From Bacteroidales bacterium (GTDB taxonomy: Bacteria > Bacteroidota > Bacteroidia > Bacteroidales > Muribaculaceae): 35,567 nucleotides of DNA. Positions 13,727 to 24,182 of this stretch are shown here, piece by piece (position 1 is the stretch's first letter; each line of letters opens with the position of its first letter). Made by a program: the position numbers and the translations under genes. A model generated the notes under the pieces. It saw only the letters and a list, made by a program, of their open reading frames with translations. It was not told where the DNA came from and did no database searches. The stretch spans positions 1 to 35,567 of the forward strand of contig SFOH01000013.1 of the NCBI GenBank assembly GCA_004552485.1. The letters run 5' to 3'.

Positions 13727-16576
13727 ATGAGTGACAAGGACCCTGAAAAAGACGATATATTAGACAACGAAGCATCCGGCAACGGCCTTCCCTCCGGGGA
13801 GGCTGCCCCCGGCAACAACTGCGACAACGACCCCGACAACGAAGCCGACGATGACGCCGAAGACGACGAGGAGACGGTCTGCGACGACGGCACCGAGGTG
13901 ACCGTCCCGCCCGGTGCGCCTGTGCCGGCGCGGCCGTTCACGCCCGCCGACGCCGTGGCGCCCCACCGCCTCCAGGGCATGTACCGCAACTGGTTCCTGG
14001 AGTATGCCTCCTACGTGATTCTGGAGCGCGCCGTGCCTCAGATCGACGACGGTCTGAAGCCTGTGCAGCGCCGCATCCTCCACGCCATGAAGACGCTGGA
14101 CGACGGCCGTTTCAACAAGGTGGCCAACATCGTGGGCACGACGATGCAGTATCACCCCCACGGCGACGCCTCCATCAAGGACGCCATCGTGCAGCTCGGC
14201 CAGAAAGAGCTGTTGATCGAGACGCAGGGAAACTGGGGCAACATTCTGACGGGCGCCGACGCGGCCGCCGGCCGTTACATCGAGGCGCGCCTCTCGCTCT
14301 TCGCCCTGGATGTGCTCTACAATCCTAAGGTGACGGAGTGGACGCTTAGCTACGACGGACGCAAGAAGGAGCCGGTGACGCTGCCGGCCAAGTTCCCGCT
14401 GCTGCTCGTCCAGGGCGCCTACGGTCTGGCCGTGGGCCTCTCGTCGCGCATCCTTCCCCACAACTTCAACGAGATTCTGGACGCCGCCATCGCCTATCTG
14501 CGCGGCGAGGAGTTCACGCTCTACCCCGACTTTGTGACGGGCGGACTCCTGGACGTGAGCAAATATAATGACGGCGAGCGCGGCGGCTCGGTGCGCATCC
14601 GCGCGCGCATCGAGAAGGTCGACAACCGCACCCTGGCCATCACCGAGATACCCTACGGCTGCACCACGGAGACGCTCATCGACTCCATCCTCAAAGCCCT
14701 GGACAAGGGCAAGATAAAGATACGCAAGGTCGAGGACCTGACAGCCGAGACGCCGCGCATCCTGGTTCATCTCCAGCCGGGCACGTCGTCGGACAAGAGC
14801 ATCGACGCCCTCTACGCCTTCACCAACTGCGAGATGAGCATCTCGCCCAACTGCTGCGTCATCCGCGACGAGAAGCCGGAATTCCTGGGCGTCAGCGACG
14901 TGCTGCGCCACAATGTCGAGCGCACGCGCCACATACTGAAGCGCGAGCTGGAGATTTCGATCGACGAGGTGCGCGAGCTGCTGATGAACGCTTCGCTCGA
15001 GAAATACTTCATCGAGAAGCGCATCTACAAGGACAAGGCCTACGAGCAGGCCGAGAACCTGGATGCCGCCGTCGCCCACGTCGACACGCGTCTGGAGCCC
15101 ATCAAGCCCAAGCTGGTGCGCGAGCTGACCCGCGACGACATCCTCCGCCTCTTCGAGATTCGCATGAAACGCATCCTCAAGTTCAACGCCGAGGACGCCG
15201 ACCGTCTCATCGCCGACTACCACGCCCGCATCGTCGACCTGCAGGACAAGCTGGAGCACCTGACCGACTACACCATCGCCTGGTACCAGGGCCTCAAGGA
15301 CAAATACGGCGCCGCCTTCCCCCGCCGCACCGTCCTCCGCAGCTTCGACTCCATCCAGGCCGCCACCGTCGCCGAGGCCAACGAGAAGCTCTACTTCAAC
15401 CCAGTCGAGGGCTTCATGGGCACCGGTCTGAAGAAGGACGACAACACTGAGGTGCTCGGCTCGTGCTCGTCGATCGACGACATCATCATCTTCTACAAGG
15501 ACGGCCGCTACAAGGTCGTGCGCGTCACGCCCAAGCAGGACGTGGGCAAGAACGTGCTCCACATCGCCGTCTTCCGCAAGGACGACGAGCGCACCGTCTA
15601 CAACGTCATCTACCAGAACGGCCGCGGCGGCGCCTACATGATGAAGCGCTTCCGCGTGAACAAGATTATCCGCGACCGCGAGTACAACCTCACGCAGGAC
15701 ACTCCCGAGAAGCCCGTTCCCGGCAGCCGCGTGGTGTGGTTCACGGCCAACACCAACGGCGAGGCCGAGGTGGTGCGCGTGACGCTGCGGCCCAAGCTGC
15801 GCCTGAAGACGCTCCAGTTCGACGTCGACTTCTCGAAACTGGCCATCAAGGGCCGCACCGCCATCGGCAACCTCGTCACCCGCAACGAGGTGCACCGCTT
15901 CTCGCTCAAGGAGAAAGGCTCGTCGACGCTCGGCGGCCGCAAGGTGTGGTTCGACCCCGACGTGCTGCGCATCAACTACGACGGCCGCGGCAACTACCTG
16001 GGCGAGTTCAACAGCGACGACCGCGTGCTCGTCGTGCTCCGCGACGGCGAATACTACACCTCCACCTTCGAGGCCACGAACCACTACGAGGACAACATCC
16101 TGCGCATCGAGAAATTCGTGCCCGGCAAGATCTTCACCCTCGTGCTCTTCGACGCCGACAACGGCTATCCCTACATCAAACGCTTCGCTTTCGAGGCCTC
16201 GGCGCGCCGCCAGCGCTTTGCCGGCGAGAACGACAAGAGCCGCATCATCCTGCTCACGGACACCCCGGGCGCCGTGCTGCGCGTGACCTTCGCCGCCCCC
16301 GACGACTACCGCGAGCCCATGGAGGTGCACGCCACGGAGTTCATCGCCGTCAAGCGCTTCACCGCCAAGGGCAAACGCCTGACCACGTGGAACTTGGGCT
16401 CCGTCGAAGAGCTTGAGCCGGATCCCGTTGAGCCGGAAACTGCCGATGTTGCCGACGGTGAAGGCGAAGGCGAGGACGAGCAGGAGCCCCAGACCCTCAT
16501 CCGCGAGCGCAGCGACGAAGAAGTGCGCGACGAGATAACCGGCCAGGAACGCCTCTTCACAGACGACGACCTCTAA
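13727..16576 (+). CDS. parC: DNA topoisomerase IV subunit A (GyrA/ParC family)
   Basis: The DNA-cleaving subunit of a type IIA topoisomerase; with ParE it decatenates and relaxes chromosomes. The protein is 949 residues from the ATG at 13727, chosen because it follows the promoter and because the in-frame upstream extension lies in non-coding AT-rich DNA. Residues about 1-75 are a very acidic, disordered extension. The breakage-reunion core starts at about 80 (MYRNWFLEYASYVILERAVP), and the catalytic tyrosine is Y184 in AAAGRYIEARLS. Also seen are IDDGLKPVQRRIL and QYHPHGDASI. A long coiled region precedes the C-terminal beta-pinwheel-like repeats (about 570-890), and the tail is again acidic. 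Its usual partner parE is not adjacent. It is called ParC rather than GyrA because a canonical GyrA box is not seen. Confidence 0.9.
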   Translation: MSDKDPEKDDILDNEASGNGLPSGEAAPGNNCDNDPDNEADDDAEDDEETVCDDGTEVTVPPGAPVPARPFTPADAVAPHRLQGMYRNWFLEYASYVILERAVPQIDDGLKPVQRRILHAMKTLDDGRFNKVANIVGTTMQYHPHGDASIKDAIVQLGQKELLIETQGNWGNILTGADAAAGRYIEARLSLFALDVLYNPKVTEWTLSYDGRKKEPVTLPAKFPLLLVQGAYGLAVGLSSRILPHNFNEILDAAIAYLRGEEFTLYPDFVTGGLLDVSKYNDGERGGSVRIRARIEKVDNRTLAITEIPYGCTTETLIDSILKALDKGKIKIRKVEDLTAETPRILVHLQPGTSSDKSIDALYAFTNCEMSISPNCCVIRDEKPEFLGVSDVLRHNVERTRHILKRELEISIDEVRELLMNASLEKYFIEKRIYKDKAYEQAENLDAAVAHVDTRLEPIKPKLVRELTRDDILRLFEIRMKRILKFNAEDADRLIADYHARIVDLQDKLEHLTDYTIAWYQGLKDKYGAAFPRRTVLRSFDSIQAATVAEANEKLYFNPVEGFMGTGLKKDDNTEVLGSCSSIDDIIIFYKDGRYKVVRVTPKQDVGKNVLHIAVFRKDDERTVYNVIYQNGRGGAYMMKRFRVNKIIRDREYNLTQDTPEKPVPGSRVVWFTANTNGEAEVVRVTLRPKLRLKTLQFDVDFSKLAIKGRTAIGNLVTRNEVHRFSLKEKGSSTLGGRKVWFDPDVLRINYDGRGNYLGEFNSDDRVLVVLRDGEYYTSTFEATNHYEDNILRIEKFVPGKIFTLVLFDADNGYPYIKRFAFEASARRQRFAGENDKSRIILLTDTPGAVLRVTFAAPDDYREPMEVHATEFIAVKRFTAKGKRLTTWNLGSVEELEPDPVEPETADVADGEGEGEDEQEPQTLIRERSDEEVRDEITGQERLFTDDDL

Positions 16577-16593
16577 TTCTCCCTCCCTCTATC

Positions 16594-17469
16594 ATGCACA
16601 TAATCAGAAAGATAATCGCAGCCTTCTGTCTCTCGGCCTTCGTCGTGAGCGCCCCGGCGCAGAACGCCGACTCGGCGGCTGTGGAGACGGTGCGCCCCGT
16701 GCTGTCGGCCTACGGCGTGGAGGCCGGTTCGGCACACCTTGCCGACACCTACCTCACCCCGCTCCATTACAACGGCTGGCACACGGCCCTCACCTACGAG
16801 CGCATGCAGGCCATGGGCTTCGCACCCGAGAACTGGGTGATGCAGCTCAGCGCGCGCATCAGCTTCGACGGCACGCAGAACCGCGCCCGCAATGCCGACA
16901 TGTACAACCTCGAGGCCGAGGGCGCCTGGACCATGATGCGTCGCTGGCGCAACCCCTGGAACCTGAGCAGCCTGACGCTGGCCGTCGGCCCCGGCACATC
17001 GCTGCGCGGCGGTTGTCTCTATCTCAGCCGCAACGGCAACAATCCCGCCTCCGCGAAAGGCGCATGGACGGTCAACGCCCATGCCATGGCCGCCTACAAC
17101 CTGCGCCTGGGACGCCTCCCCGTGACGCTCCGCTACGAGGCCATGCTCCCCGTCACCGGCGCCTTCTTCGCCCCCGAATACGGCCAGCTCTACTACGAGA
17201 TTTGGCTGGGCGAGCGCAAGGGCCTCTGCCAGGCCGCATGGTTCGGCAACTACTTCCGCCTCGTCAACCACGTCACGGCCGACCTGCGTCTCGGAAGCAC
17301 CACGCTCCGTCTCGGCTATCACAACGACATCATCTCCACAAAGGTCCACGACATCGTCAGCCGCCGCACCACCCACGCCTTCTCCCTGGCCATCGTCACC
17401 GAATGGATTTCACTGGACAGAGGCCGCCGCGCCGCCGCTGACGCACGTTTCATCTCAGCCCTCTACTGA
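16594..17469 (+). CDS. DUF3316 family exported protein
   Basis: A 291-residue exported protein with a signal peptide (IIAAFCLSAFVVSAPAQ, cleavage about residue 22). It consists of alternating beta-strand segments with many Tyr, Trp and Arg residues, such as FGNYFRLVNHVTADLRLG and LGYHNDIISTKVHDIVSRR. It ends with the FSLAIVTEWISL stretch typical of DUF3316 proteins of Bacteroidetes. A small outer-membrane or periplasmic beta-structure is likely; no function is known to me. It follows the topoisomerase gene by 17 bp and precedes the S41 protease by 4 bp, so it is probably co-transcribed with both. Confidence 0.8.
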   Translation: MHIIRKIIAAFCLSAFVVSAPAQNADSAAVETVRPVLSAYGVEAGSAHLADTYLTPLHYNGWHTALTYERMQAMGFAPENWVMQLSARISFDGTQNRARNADMYNLEAEGAWTMMRRWRNPWNLSSLTLAVGPGTSLRGGCLYLSRNGNNPASAKGAWTVNAHAMAAYNLRLGRLPVTLRYEAMLPVTGAFFAPEYGQLYYEIWLGERKGLCQAAWFGNYFRLVNHVTADLRLGSTTLRLGYHNDIISTKVHDIVSRRTTHAFSLAIVTEWISLDRGRRAAADARFISALY

Positions 17470-17473
17470 CCCC

Positions 17474-18499
17474 ATGAAGAAGTCTCTCACCGCACTCGCC
17501 GCAGCCATCTGCCTGCTCTTCGCCGCCGGCTGCCACGAGATTGAAGAATACCCCAACACCTACATGGGCAACTTCGACCAGCTCTGGCAGCTCTTCGACG
17601 AGCACTACTGCTTCTTCGAGGAGAAAGGCGTGGACTGGGACTCGATTTACGCCCAATACCGCCCACGCGCTCTCAACTGCCGCTCCACGCAGGAGCTCTT
17701 CGGGGTCTGCTCCGACATGCTCTCCGAACTCCGCGACGGACACGTAAACCTCTCCTCGTGGTTCAACACTTTCTACTACCGCGCCTGGTGGAGCGACTAT
17801 CCCCAGAACTTCAACGAGCGCGTCCTGCAGGAGAACTACCTCTATTTCAACTACGACCAGCTCGGCCCCATCACCTTCGCCATCCTTCCCTCCAACATCG
17901 GATACATCCGCATCAGCTCGTTTGACAGCGGCATCGGCGAGGGCAACATGAACGCCATTCTGGCTAAACTCATCCGCACCCGCGGCCTCATCATCGACAT
18001 TCGCGACAACGGCGGCGGCTCCATGACCAACATCGAGACCATCGCCCGCCGCTTCATGCATGGGCGCACCCTGGCCTACTCCATCCGTCACAAGGACGGC
18101 AAGGGCCACAACGACTTCTCCGAGCCCTACGACGTCTACTTCGAGCCGCAGGCCGACTTCCTGCTGTGGCTGAACAAGCCCGTGGCGCTGCTCACCAATC
18201 GCAGCACCTTCTCGGCCGCAAACGTCTTCGCCGCCGTCCTCAAAGAGTGCCCCCAGGTCACCGTCATCGGCGCGCGCACCGGCGGTGGCGGCGGCATGCC
18301 CCTCAGCTATGAGCTCCCCTTCGGGTGGGGCGTGCGCATGTCCGCCGCGCCCATCCATGATGCCCGCGGAAACTGCATCGAGAACGGCGTCGACCCCACG
18401 CCCGGCTACGAGGTGAACTTCACCGACGAAGACTCCGCCGCCGGCCGCGACCCTATCCTCGACACCGCCGTCAACTTCATCGAAACCAACGGCTTCTGA
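17474..18499 (+). CDS. S41 family peptidase, lipoprotein
   Basis: A 341-residue protease of the C-terminal processing / tricorn-core family, anchored by a lipid at C20 (lipobox LLFAAGC). Residues about 35-90 form the N-terminal helical domain, with LRDGHVNL (H90), a motif of tricorn-like S41 members. The core has ILPSNIGYIRISSF and GLIIDIRDNGGG, and the predicted nucleophile S247 lies in STFSAANVFAAVLK. The Lys found about 25 residues later in CtpA-type enzymes is not seen (the region is ARTGGGGGMP), so a tricorn-type arrangement is more likely. No PDZ domain is evident. It begins 4 bp after the DUF3316 gene. Substrate unknown. Confidence 0.87.
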   Translation: MKKSLTALAAAICLLFAAGCHEIEEYPNTYMGNFDQLWQLFDEHYCFFEEKGVDWDSIYAQYRPRALNCRSTQELFGVCSDMLSELRDGHVNLSSWFNTFYYRAWWSDYPQNFNERVLQENYLYFNYDQLGPITFAILPSNIGYIRISSFDSGIGEGNMNAILAKLIRTRGLIIDIRDNGGGSMTNIETIARRFMHGRTLAYSIRHKDGKGHNDFSEPYDVYFEPQADFLLWLNKPVALLTNRSTFSAANVFAAVLKECPQVTVIGARTGGGGGMPLSYELPFGWGVRMSAAPIHDARGNCIENGVDPTPGYEVNFTDEDSAAGRDPILDTAVNFIETNGF

Positions 18500-18552
18500 A
18501 CGCCACGGAAAGCCTCGGCCACATTTATATATAAGACACATTATTTATAGAA

Positions 18553-19515
18553 ATGAGAAAACTCTCAATTATCCCCGTCCTGATATACACGCTCCTGTCC
18601 TGTGCCTGCACACAGGCGGCCGACCCTTTTGTGAAAGAGGTGCTGTACGTTCCGGAAGCCGTCGATTACACCGACCCCACGATGTGGCACATCGAGCGCA
18701 ACGACTCGCTTGGCGCCGACGTCTTCTACATCCCTTCGACATGGGAGTTCGACTGGACAGCACCAGATGGCAGTGTGAGCCACTATGCCGACCCCTCGCT
18801 GGAGAAACATCGCGCCGACATGGACACCGAAATCTCACAAATAGCTGATTACATGGCCGACGGCACAAATTTCTACTCGCCTTTTTACCGCCACATCACA
18901 CTCGACACCTGGGCGACACTCGACGAAGACCTCATCAACCTCCGCTATCACGACGTGGCCTTTGTCGACGTTAAAAACGCCTTCGACCACTTCATCCGCA
19001 ACTTCAACAACGGCCGGCCCTTCATCCTCGCCGGGTTCAGCCAGGGCGGCAAGTCGGTGGTGGAGCTGATGAAGACGTTGCCCGACTCGCTTCAGAACAG
19101 AATGATCGCGGCCTACGTCCTGGGATACAAAGTCACCCCCGACGACACCAAGGTGGCGCCATGGATCACCGCCGCCAAAGACTCTGTCGACACCGGCGTC
19201 ACCATCTGCTACAACTCGGTCGCCGACGTGAAATACACCAAACCCGTTGTCAGCTCTCCCAACGTCATGGCCATCAACCCCGTGAACTGGAAAACCGACG
19301 CTACCCCCGCAACACTAAACGACACGATTACGGTGACGCTCGACCCCGAGTACAAGGTGCTGGTGGTCAAAGGATTCGACGGAAGCTATCTGCCGAACAT
19401 CCTCAACATCCTGAATGTGGGCGACTATCATGGCGCCGAACCCTGGCTTTACAGCGAGTGTCTTCGAAAGAATATCCATCAGCGCATCAAACGATTCACC
19501 GCCGCCAAACGTTGA
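18553..19515 (+). CDS. DUF3089 alpha/beta-hydrolase, lipoprotein
   Basis: A 320-residue exported protein with a lipoprotein-like signal (TLLSCACTQA, Cys 17 or 19). The nucleophile elbow GFSQGG places the catalytic Ser at S163, and a likely catalytic His lies in GDYHGAEPWLY near the C-terminus. The pattern DVFYIPSTWEFDW, then YSPFYRHITL and AFDHFIRNFNNGRPFILAGFSQGG, fits DUF3089, a family of esterase or lipase-like hydrolases of unknown substrate. It stands 53 bp after the S41 gene. The AT-rich gap has no clear promoter, so read-through is possible. The 131 bp to the next gene hold nothing recognisable. Confidence 0.85.
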   Translation: MRKLSIIPVLIYTLLSCACTQAADPFVKEVLYVPEAVDYTDPTMWHIERNDSLGADVFYIPSTWEFDWTAPDGSVSHYADPSLEKHRADMDTEISQIADYMADGTNFYSPFYRHITLDTWATLDEDLINLRYHDVAFVDVKNAFDHFIRNFNNGRPFILAGFSQGGKSVVELMKTLPDSLQNRMIAAYVLGYKVTPDDTKVAPWITAAKDSVDTGVTICYNSVADVKYTKPVVSSPNVMAINPVNWKTDATPATLNDTITVTLDPEYKVLVVKGFDGSYLPNILNILNVGDYHGAEPWLYSECLRKNIHQRIKRFTAAKR

Positions 19516-19646
19516 CACTACAACGGCACGCTCTCCCGAACGTCGTGCTCTGTCAAAAACAAACAAAAATATATCAACGCAAACAGCTTGCCATGTGATT
19601 GAAACCCAACATGCTGAGCCCCGCAACATCCCAAACAAACCGCATT

Positions 19647-20036
19647 ATGAAAAAAACAGCGCTTAAGCTTGCCATGGCCATCGTGGTGATGATTTCCGCC
19701 GTCGCCCTCACCGCCTGCGACGACGACGATGACTTCTACCTCCAGGGCTGCTATCAGAATCAGAGCTATGCCTACGAGCTCTACCAGTTCAACTCCGACG
19801 GCACGGGCTACTACCAGGTGTCGCCCGCCGAGGTCTACTATTTCACCGACTTCACCGTCTCCGGCGCCGGATACCTCAACGTCAACTGGTATGACCCCGA
19901 CGACCCATACTCCTCCAACTGGGAGCGCGTGGGCGCCATCGCCATCACCAACTCCGGCGACATGTTCATCCTCAACTACGGCGGCAACTCGCAGGGCTAC
20001 GTGCGCATCTCCTATCGCGACGACTTCATCTTCTGA
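19647..20036 (+). CDS. Small lipoprotein, unknown function
   Basis: A 129-residue lipoprotein. The start is the ATG at 19647 because a normal signal follows (KLAMAIVVMISAVALTAC, lipidated C24); the open frame begins 48 bp earlier but that would spoil the signal. After the Cys comes a run of five Asp, then a compact domain rich in Tyr and Gly: YELYQFNSDGTGYYQ, WYDPDDPYSSNWERVG, GYVRISYRDDFIF. This resembles small lipocalin-like beta proteins of Bacteroidetes, in which a substrate-independent description is all that can be given. No function is assigned. Confidence 0.8.
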   Translation: MKKTALKLAMAIVVMISAVALTACDDDDDFYLQGCYQNQSYAYELYQFNSDGTGYYQVSPAEVYYFTDFTVSGAGYLNVNWYDPDDPYSSNWERVGAIAITNSGDMFILNYGGNSQGYVRISYRDDFIF

Positions 20037-20121
20037 GGCCCAGCGCCGCCACTGCCATTGGGCGTGGCTGCTTCCACACTGACACCGTCATAGGACATAG
20101 TTACGTCGTCTTTCTGTGTCT

Positions 20122-20143
20122 GGGAACGCCAGCGTCAGCAGGC
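20122..20143 (+). repeat. Dispersed GC-rich repeat, copy 1
   Basis: The word GGGAACGCCAGCGTCAGCAGG (about 20123-20143) shares its core GGGAACGCCAGCGT with the hairpin after folP (23871-23884). An inverted related copy occurs at about 24046-24064 (CTGCTGACGCTGGCC). It lies in the 380-bp gap after the small lipoprotein and does not form a good hairpin here. Confidence 0.5.
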
Positions 20144-20208
20144 GATAAGGGTAGCCAGGGTTTGCCGTCCCTTTCACCGTTGCTTCTACGGCAATTTTTT
20201 TATCAGAC

Positions 20209-20314
20209 TGAGTTGTGCGAAGAAAAATTCGCAGAACTTTCGCAGAACTTTCGCACAGAGTTGAGTTGTGCGAAGCGTTTTTCGCACAACTTTCGCAGAA
20301 CTTTCGCACAAAAT
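20209..20314. repeat. Tandem 53-bp duplication built of 11-bp TTCGCA repeats and hairpins
   Basis: Two units, 20209-20261 and 20262-20314, agree at 45 of 53 positions. Each begins TGAGTTGTGCGAAG, which pairs with the following TTCGCA(G/C)AACT to form a hairpin. TTCGCA then recurs every 11 bp: starts at 20228, 20239 and 20250 in unit 1, and at 20281, 20292 and 20303 in unit 2. The hairpin in unit 2 is perfect over 11 bp. The array ends about 25 bp before the -7 box of the next gene. An apparent antisense reading frame through the array is taken as a by-product of the repeats. Confidence 0.8.
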
Positions 20315-20317
20315 TTC

Positions 20318-20346
20318 TTGCATTTTTGAAGTTTTTTTTACATTTG
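20318..20346 (+). promoter_or_regulatory. Promoter of the second small lipoprotein gene
   Basis: TACATTTG (20339-20346) matches the TAnnTTTG -7 box, and a TTG at 20318-20320 gives a partial -33 box at 18 bp. The leader to the ATG at 20417 is about 64 nt. Confidence 0.5.
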
Positions 20347-20416
20347 CAGCCTAAACGATTGCAACGCCAATCCGGTGCAATTTTTTTCTAAAAAAACATC
20401 CTTAAAAACGCAAATT

Positions 20417-20947
20417 ATGAGAAATCTTATCAAACAGGCATCAACTGCCATTCTTTCAGTTCTGCTGCTCGCCTCGTGCTCGAGCTCTGAGGACAACGTG
20501 ATAGAGACCACCGTCAGCCCCACGGTTGCACTGCTTTCCGACGCCGGATGTCTCAACGGCCGGTCGGACATGGACGCTGCCTCCCGCGCCGACGAGGCCG
20601 ACGGCTGCACCTTCGAGATGGCCCTCGACGGCACCGTCGCCCAATGCAAGTTCACCAACCTCGTCTATGACTGCAACTACGGTAAAGTGAACGTCAAGGT
20701 CAGCTTCAAGGACAATGTCCTGTCGATCGTGGAATATCCCTCTGACGAAGGCGTTGACTGCCTTTGCCGCACCAATGCCGAATTCACCATCAACGACATC
20801 CCCGACAAAGACTTCACCCTCAAGATTTACGCCGGAGAGACCGCAACCGGAAAATACAACGCGGCTAATCCCCGCTACGCCGGCCGCGTGGTTGTCAAGG
20901 ACGGCGGCATCAAGGTCGCCTATGACGCCCGATACAGCTACTATTGA
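20417..20947 (+). CDS. Lipoprotein, unknown function
   Basis: A 176-residue lipoprotein with signal ILSVLLLASC (lipidated C21) and a Ser-rich linker. The start is the ATG at 20417, which gives a clean signal; the frame is open upstream. The mature part is beta-rich: TFEMALDGTVAQCKFTNLVY, VNVKVSFKDNVLSIVEYP, then VDCLCRTNAEFTINDIPD with closely spaced Cys residues, and DFTLKIYAGE. Cys-X-Cys followed by a beta hairpin recurs in Bacteroidetes lipoproteins, but I do not recognise a named family. It has its own promoter downstream of the 53-bp tandem repeat and its own terminator. Confidence 0.82.
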   Translation: MRNLIKQASTAILSVLLLASCSSSEDNVIETTVSPTVALLSDAGCLNGRSDMDAASRADEADGCTFEMALDGTVAQCKFTNLVYDCNYGKVNVKVSFKDNVLSIVEYPSDEGVDCLCRTNAEFTINDIPDKDFTLKIYAGETATGKYNAANPRYAGRVVVKDGGIKVAYDARYSYY

Positions 20948-20971
20948 TTTCTCGTTTTCCCGACCCCATCC

Positions 20972-21007
20972 AAGGCCCTGTTCTTTGACTAAAGGAACGG
21001 GGCCTTT
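20972..21007 (+). terminator. Terminator after the lipoprotein gene
   Basis: AAGGCCCTGTTC (20972-20983) pairs with GGAACGGGGCCTT (20994-21006) with small mismatches, 25 bp after the stop codon. It is followed by an A/T-rich tail (TAATTAAAAAAG). Confidence 0.7.
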
Positions 21008-21062
21008 AATTAAAAAAGAGTAAAAAACGGATTGGGAATATGGTTATTTGGCCGAAAGTTGG

Positions 21063-21070
21063 TAACTTTG
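21063..21070 (+). promoter_or_regulatory. -7 box of the typA promoter
   Basis: TAACTTTG is an exact TAnnTTTG match, 70 nt before the typA start. The nearest TTTG (21047-21050) is only 12 bp upstream, so the -33 box is unclear. Confidence 0.5.
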
Positions 21071-21139
21071 CAGTCTGAATGACGCCGTAGGCTGCCCCGC
21101 CGGGAGGCGTTCTTAACAAGAAGATGTAAGTAAAACACT

Positions 21140-22936
<1,797 letters not shown>

Positions 22937-22978
22937 CGGCCCGGGCATCACCCCCTTTCCGCTCATAATCACCGACTT

Positions 22979-23818
22979 ATGAAACCCTTCACCCTCAACA
23001 TACGGGGCGCGTTGCATCAGTTTACGCGCCCCACTGTCATGGGCATACTCAACGTAACCCCCGACAGCTTCTACGCCGCCTCGCGCGCCTTCGACGCCGA
23101 GACCATCGCCGCTCGCGTGCGCACCCTCATCGCCGAGGGCGCCGACATCATCGACATCGGCGCCTACTCCTCGCGCCCCGGCGCCGACGACATCAGCGCG
23201 GCCGAAGAAACCGAGCGCCTGCGCCGCGGCATGGACGTGCTCCGTTCCATCGACCCCGACATTCCCGTCAGCGTCGACACCTTCCGCGCCAACGTCGCCC
23301 ATACCGCCGTCGCCGAACTCGGTTGCGACATCGTCAACGACATCAGCGGCGGCCTCCTCGACCCCGAAATGACCGACGTCGTGGCCGCCCTGCGCTGCCC
23401 CTACATACTCATGCACATGCGCGGCACGCCCGCAACCATGCAGCAACTCACTGACTACCGTGACGTTACCGCCGACGTCATGGCCGAACTCGGCGAACGC
23501 CTCGCCGCCCTCGCCCATGCCGGCGTCTCCGACATCATCATCGACCCCGGCTTCGGCTTCGCCAAAACCCTCGAACAGAACTACGAACTCATGCGCAACC
23601 TGCCCGCCCTCCAGCTCCTGGGGCGCCCCATCCTCGTAGGCATCTCGCGCAAAAGCATGCTCACGCGCCTGCTGAACATCACCCCTGACGCCGCCCTCCC
23701 GGCCACCACTGCCCTCAACGCCTACGCCCTCGACCGCGGCGCCGCCATCCTCCGCGTCCACGACGTCGCCCCCGCCCTCGCCGCCTCCCGCCTCTACACC
23801 GCCCTCCACCCCGCCTAA
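22979..23818 (+). CDS. folP: Dihydropteroate synthase
   Basis: Condenses dihydropterin pyrophosphate with p-aminobenzoate to dihydropteroate in folate synthesis; the target of sulfonamides. The 279-residue TIM-barrel shows the expected motifs: MGILNVTPDSFY (21-32), DIIDIGAYSSRPGA (55-68), VSVDTFR, VNDISGG, IIDPGFGFAKT and VGISRKSML. No unusual residues stand out. It follows typA and ends with a strong hairpin at 23866-23893. The cdaA gene, which I recall as its frequent downstream neighbour in Bacteroidales, is found 7.9 kb further on. Confidence 0.96.
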   Translation: MKPFTLNIRGALHQFTRPTVMGILNVTPDSFYAASRAFDAETIAARVRTLIAEGADIIDIGAYSSRPGADDISAAEETERLRRGMDVLRSIDPDIPVSVDTFRANVAHTAVAELGCDIVNDISGGLLDPEMTDVVAALRCPYILMHMRGTPATMQQLTDYRDVTADVMAELGERLAALAHAGVSDIIIDPGFGFAKTLEQNYELMRNLPALQLLGRPILVGISRKSMLTRLLNITPDAALPATTALNAYALDRGAAILRVHDVAPALAASRLYTALHPA

Positions 23819-23865
23819 TCCTCCGCGCTGCCAAAATCATGCCCAAACTTCAGTAGCCGAATATG

Positions 23866-23893
23866 CGACCGGGAACGCCAGCGTTCCCGGTCG
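23866..23893 (+). terminator. Hairpin after folP
   Basis: Perfect 13-bp arms CGACCGGGAACGC (23866-23878) and GCGTTCCCGGTCG (23881-23893), 47 bp after the folP stop. There is no U tract. The sequence belongs to the GGGAACGC repeat family, so it may be a mobile or dispersed repeat rather than a dedicated terminator. Confidence 0.55.
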
Positions 23894-23929
23894 CCGCAAC
23901 ATTTGCGCTTCTCCTTCGGCGCTATTCGT

Positions 23930-24110
23930 AGGGCATGTCGTTGACGGGGTACGTTGGCCATTCGGCGTCAGGGAACGCCGCGCGTAGCCGGCGTTCCCAG
24001 TCGCTGGGATGTACGCCGGCAATGAAGCGAGTCGGCTTGGACCTGCTGACGCTGGCCTTTCCTGACGCCGAATGACCCATAGCATGGTAACTGATTCCTG
24101 AGAGGAAGCC
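23930..24110. repeat. Dispersed GGGAACGCC repeat cluster in the folP-WG gap
   Basis: The gap 23819-24396 holds no convincing gene. It contains a hairpin GGGAACGCCG / CGGCGTTCCC (about 23970-23999). It also contains an inverted pair in which CATTCGGCGTCAGG (about 23959) recurs in reverse complement as CCTGACGCCGAATG (about 24061-24074). An inverted copy of GGCCAGCGTCAGCAGG follows at about 24046. These words are shared with 20122-20143 and 23866-23893, so this is a repeat-rich, probably recombination-derived spacer. A minus-strand frame of about 90 residues across it is treated as spurious. Confidence 0.55.
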
Positions 24111-24156
24111 ATACCCCACAGACTAATGCCCTATGTCCTTTGACAGGCTACGCGTA

Positions 24157-24182
24157 ACGGGCGCACTTCCGCCCGTCTTTTA
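24157..24182 (+). terminator. Terminator-like hairpin
   Basis: ACGGGCG (24157-24163) and CGCCCGT (24170-24176) enclose a 6-nt loop and are followed by CTTTTATC, a good intrinsic terminator shape on the plus strand. No gene directly precedes it; it may end read-through from folP. Confidence 0.6.

Noticed and set aside
20088..20309. A minus-strand frame with a repeated Cys-Glu-Ser-Cys-Ala-Lys pattern
   Set aside because: It is the translation of the 11-bp TTCGCA repeats, with no signal, start context or neighbours supporting a gene.
23837..24112. A 91-residue minus-strand frame after folP
   Set aside because: It spans GC-rich palindromic repeats and reads as low-complexity sequence; no ribosome-binding or family evidence.
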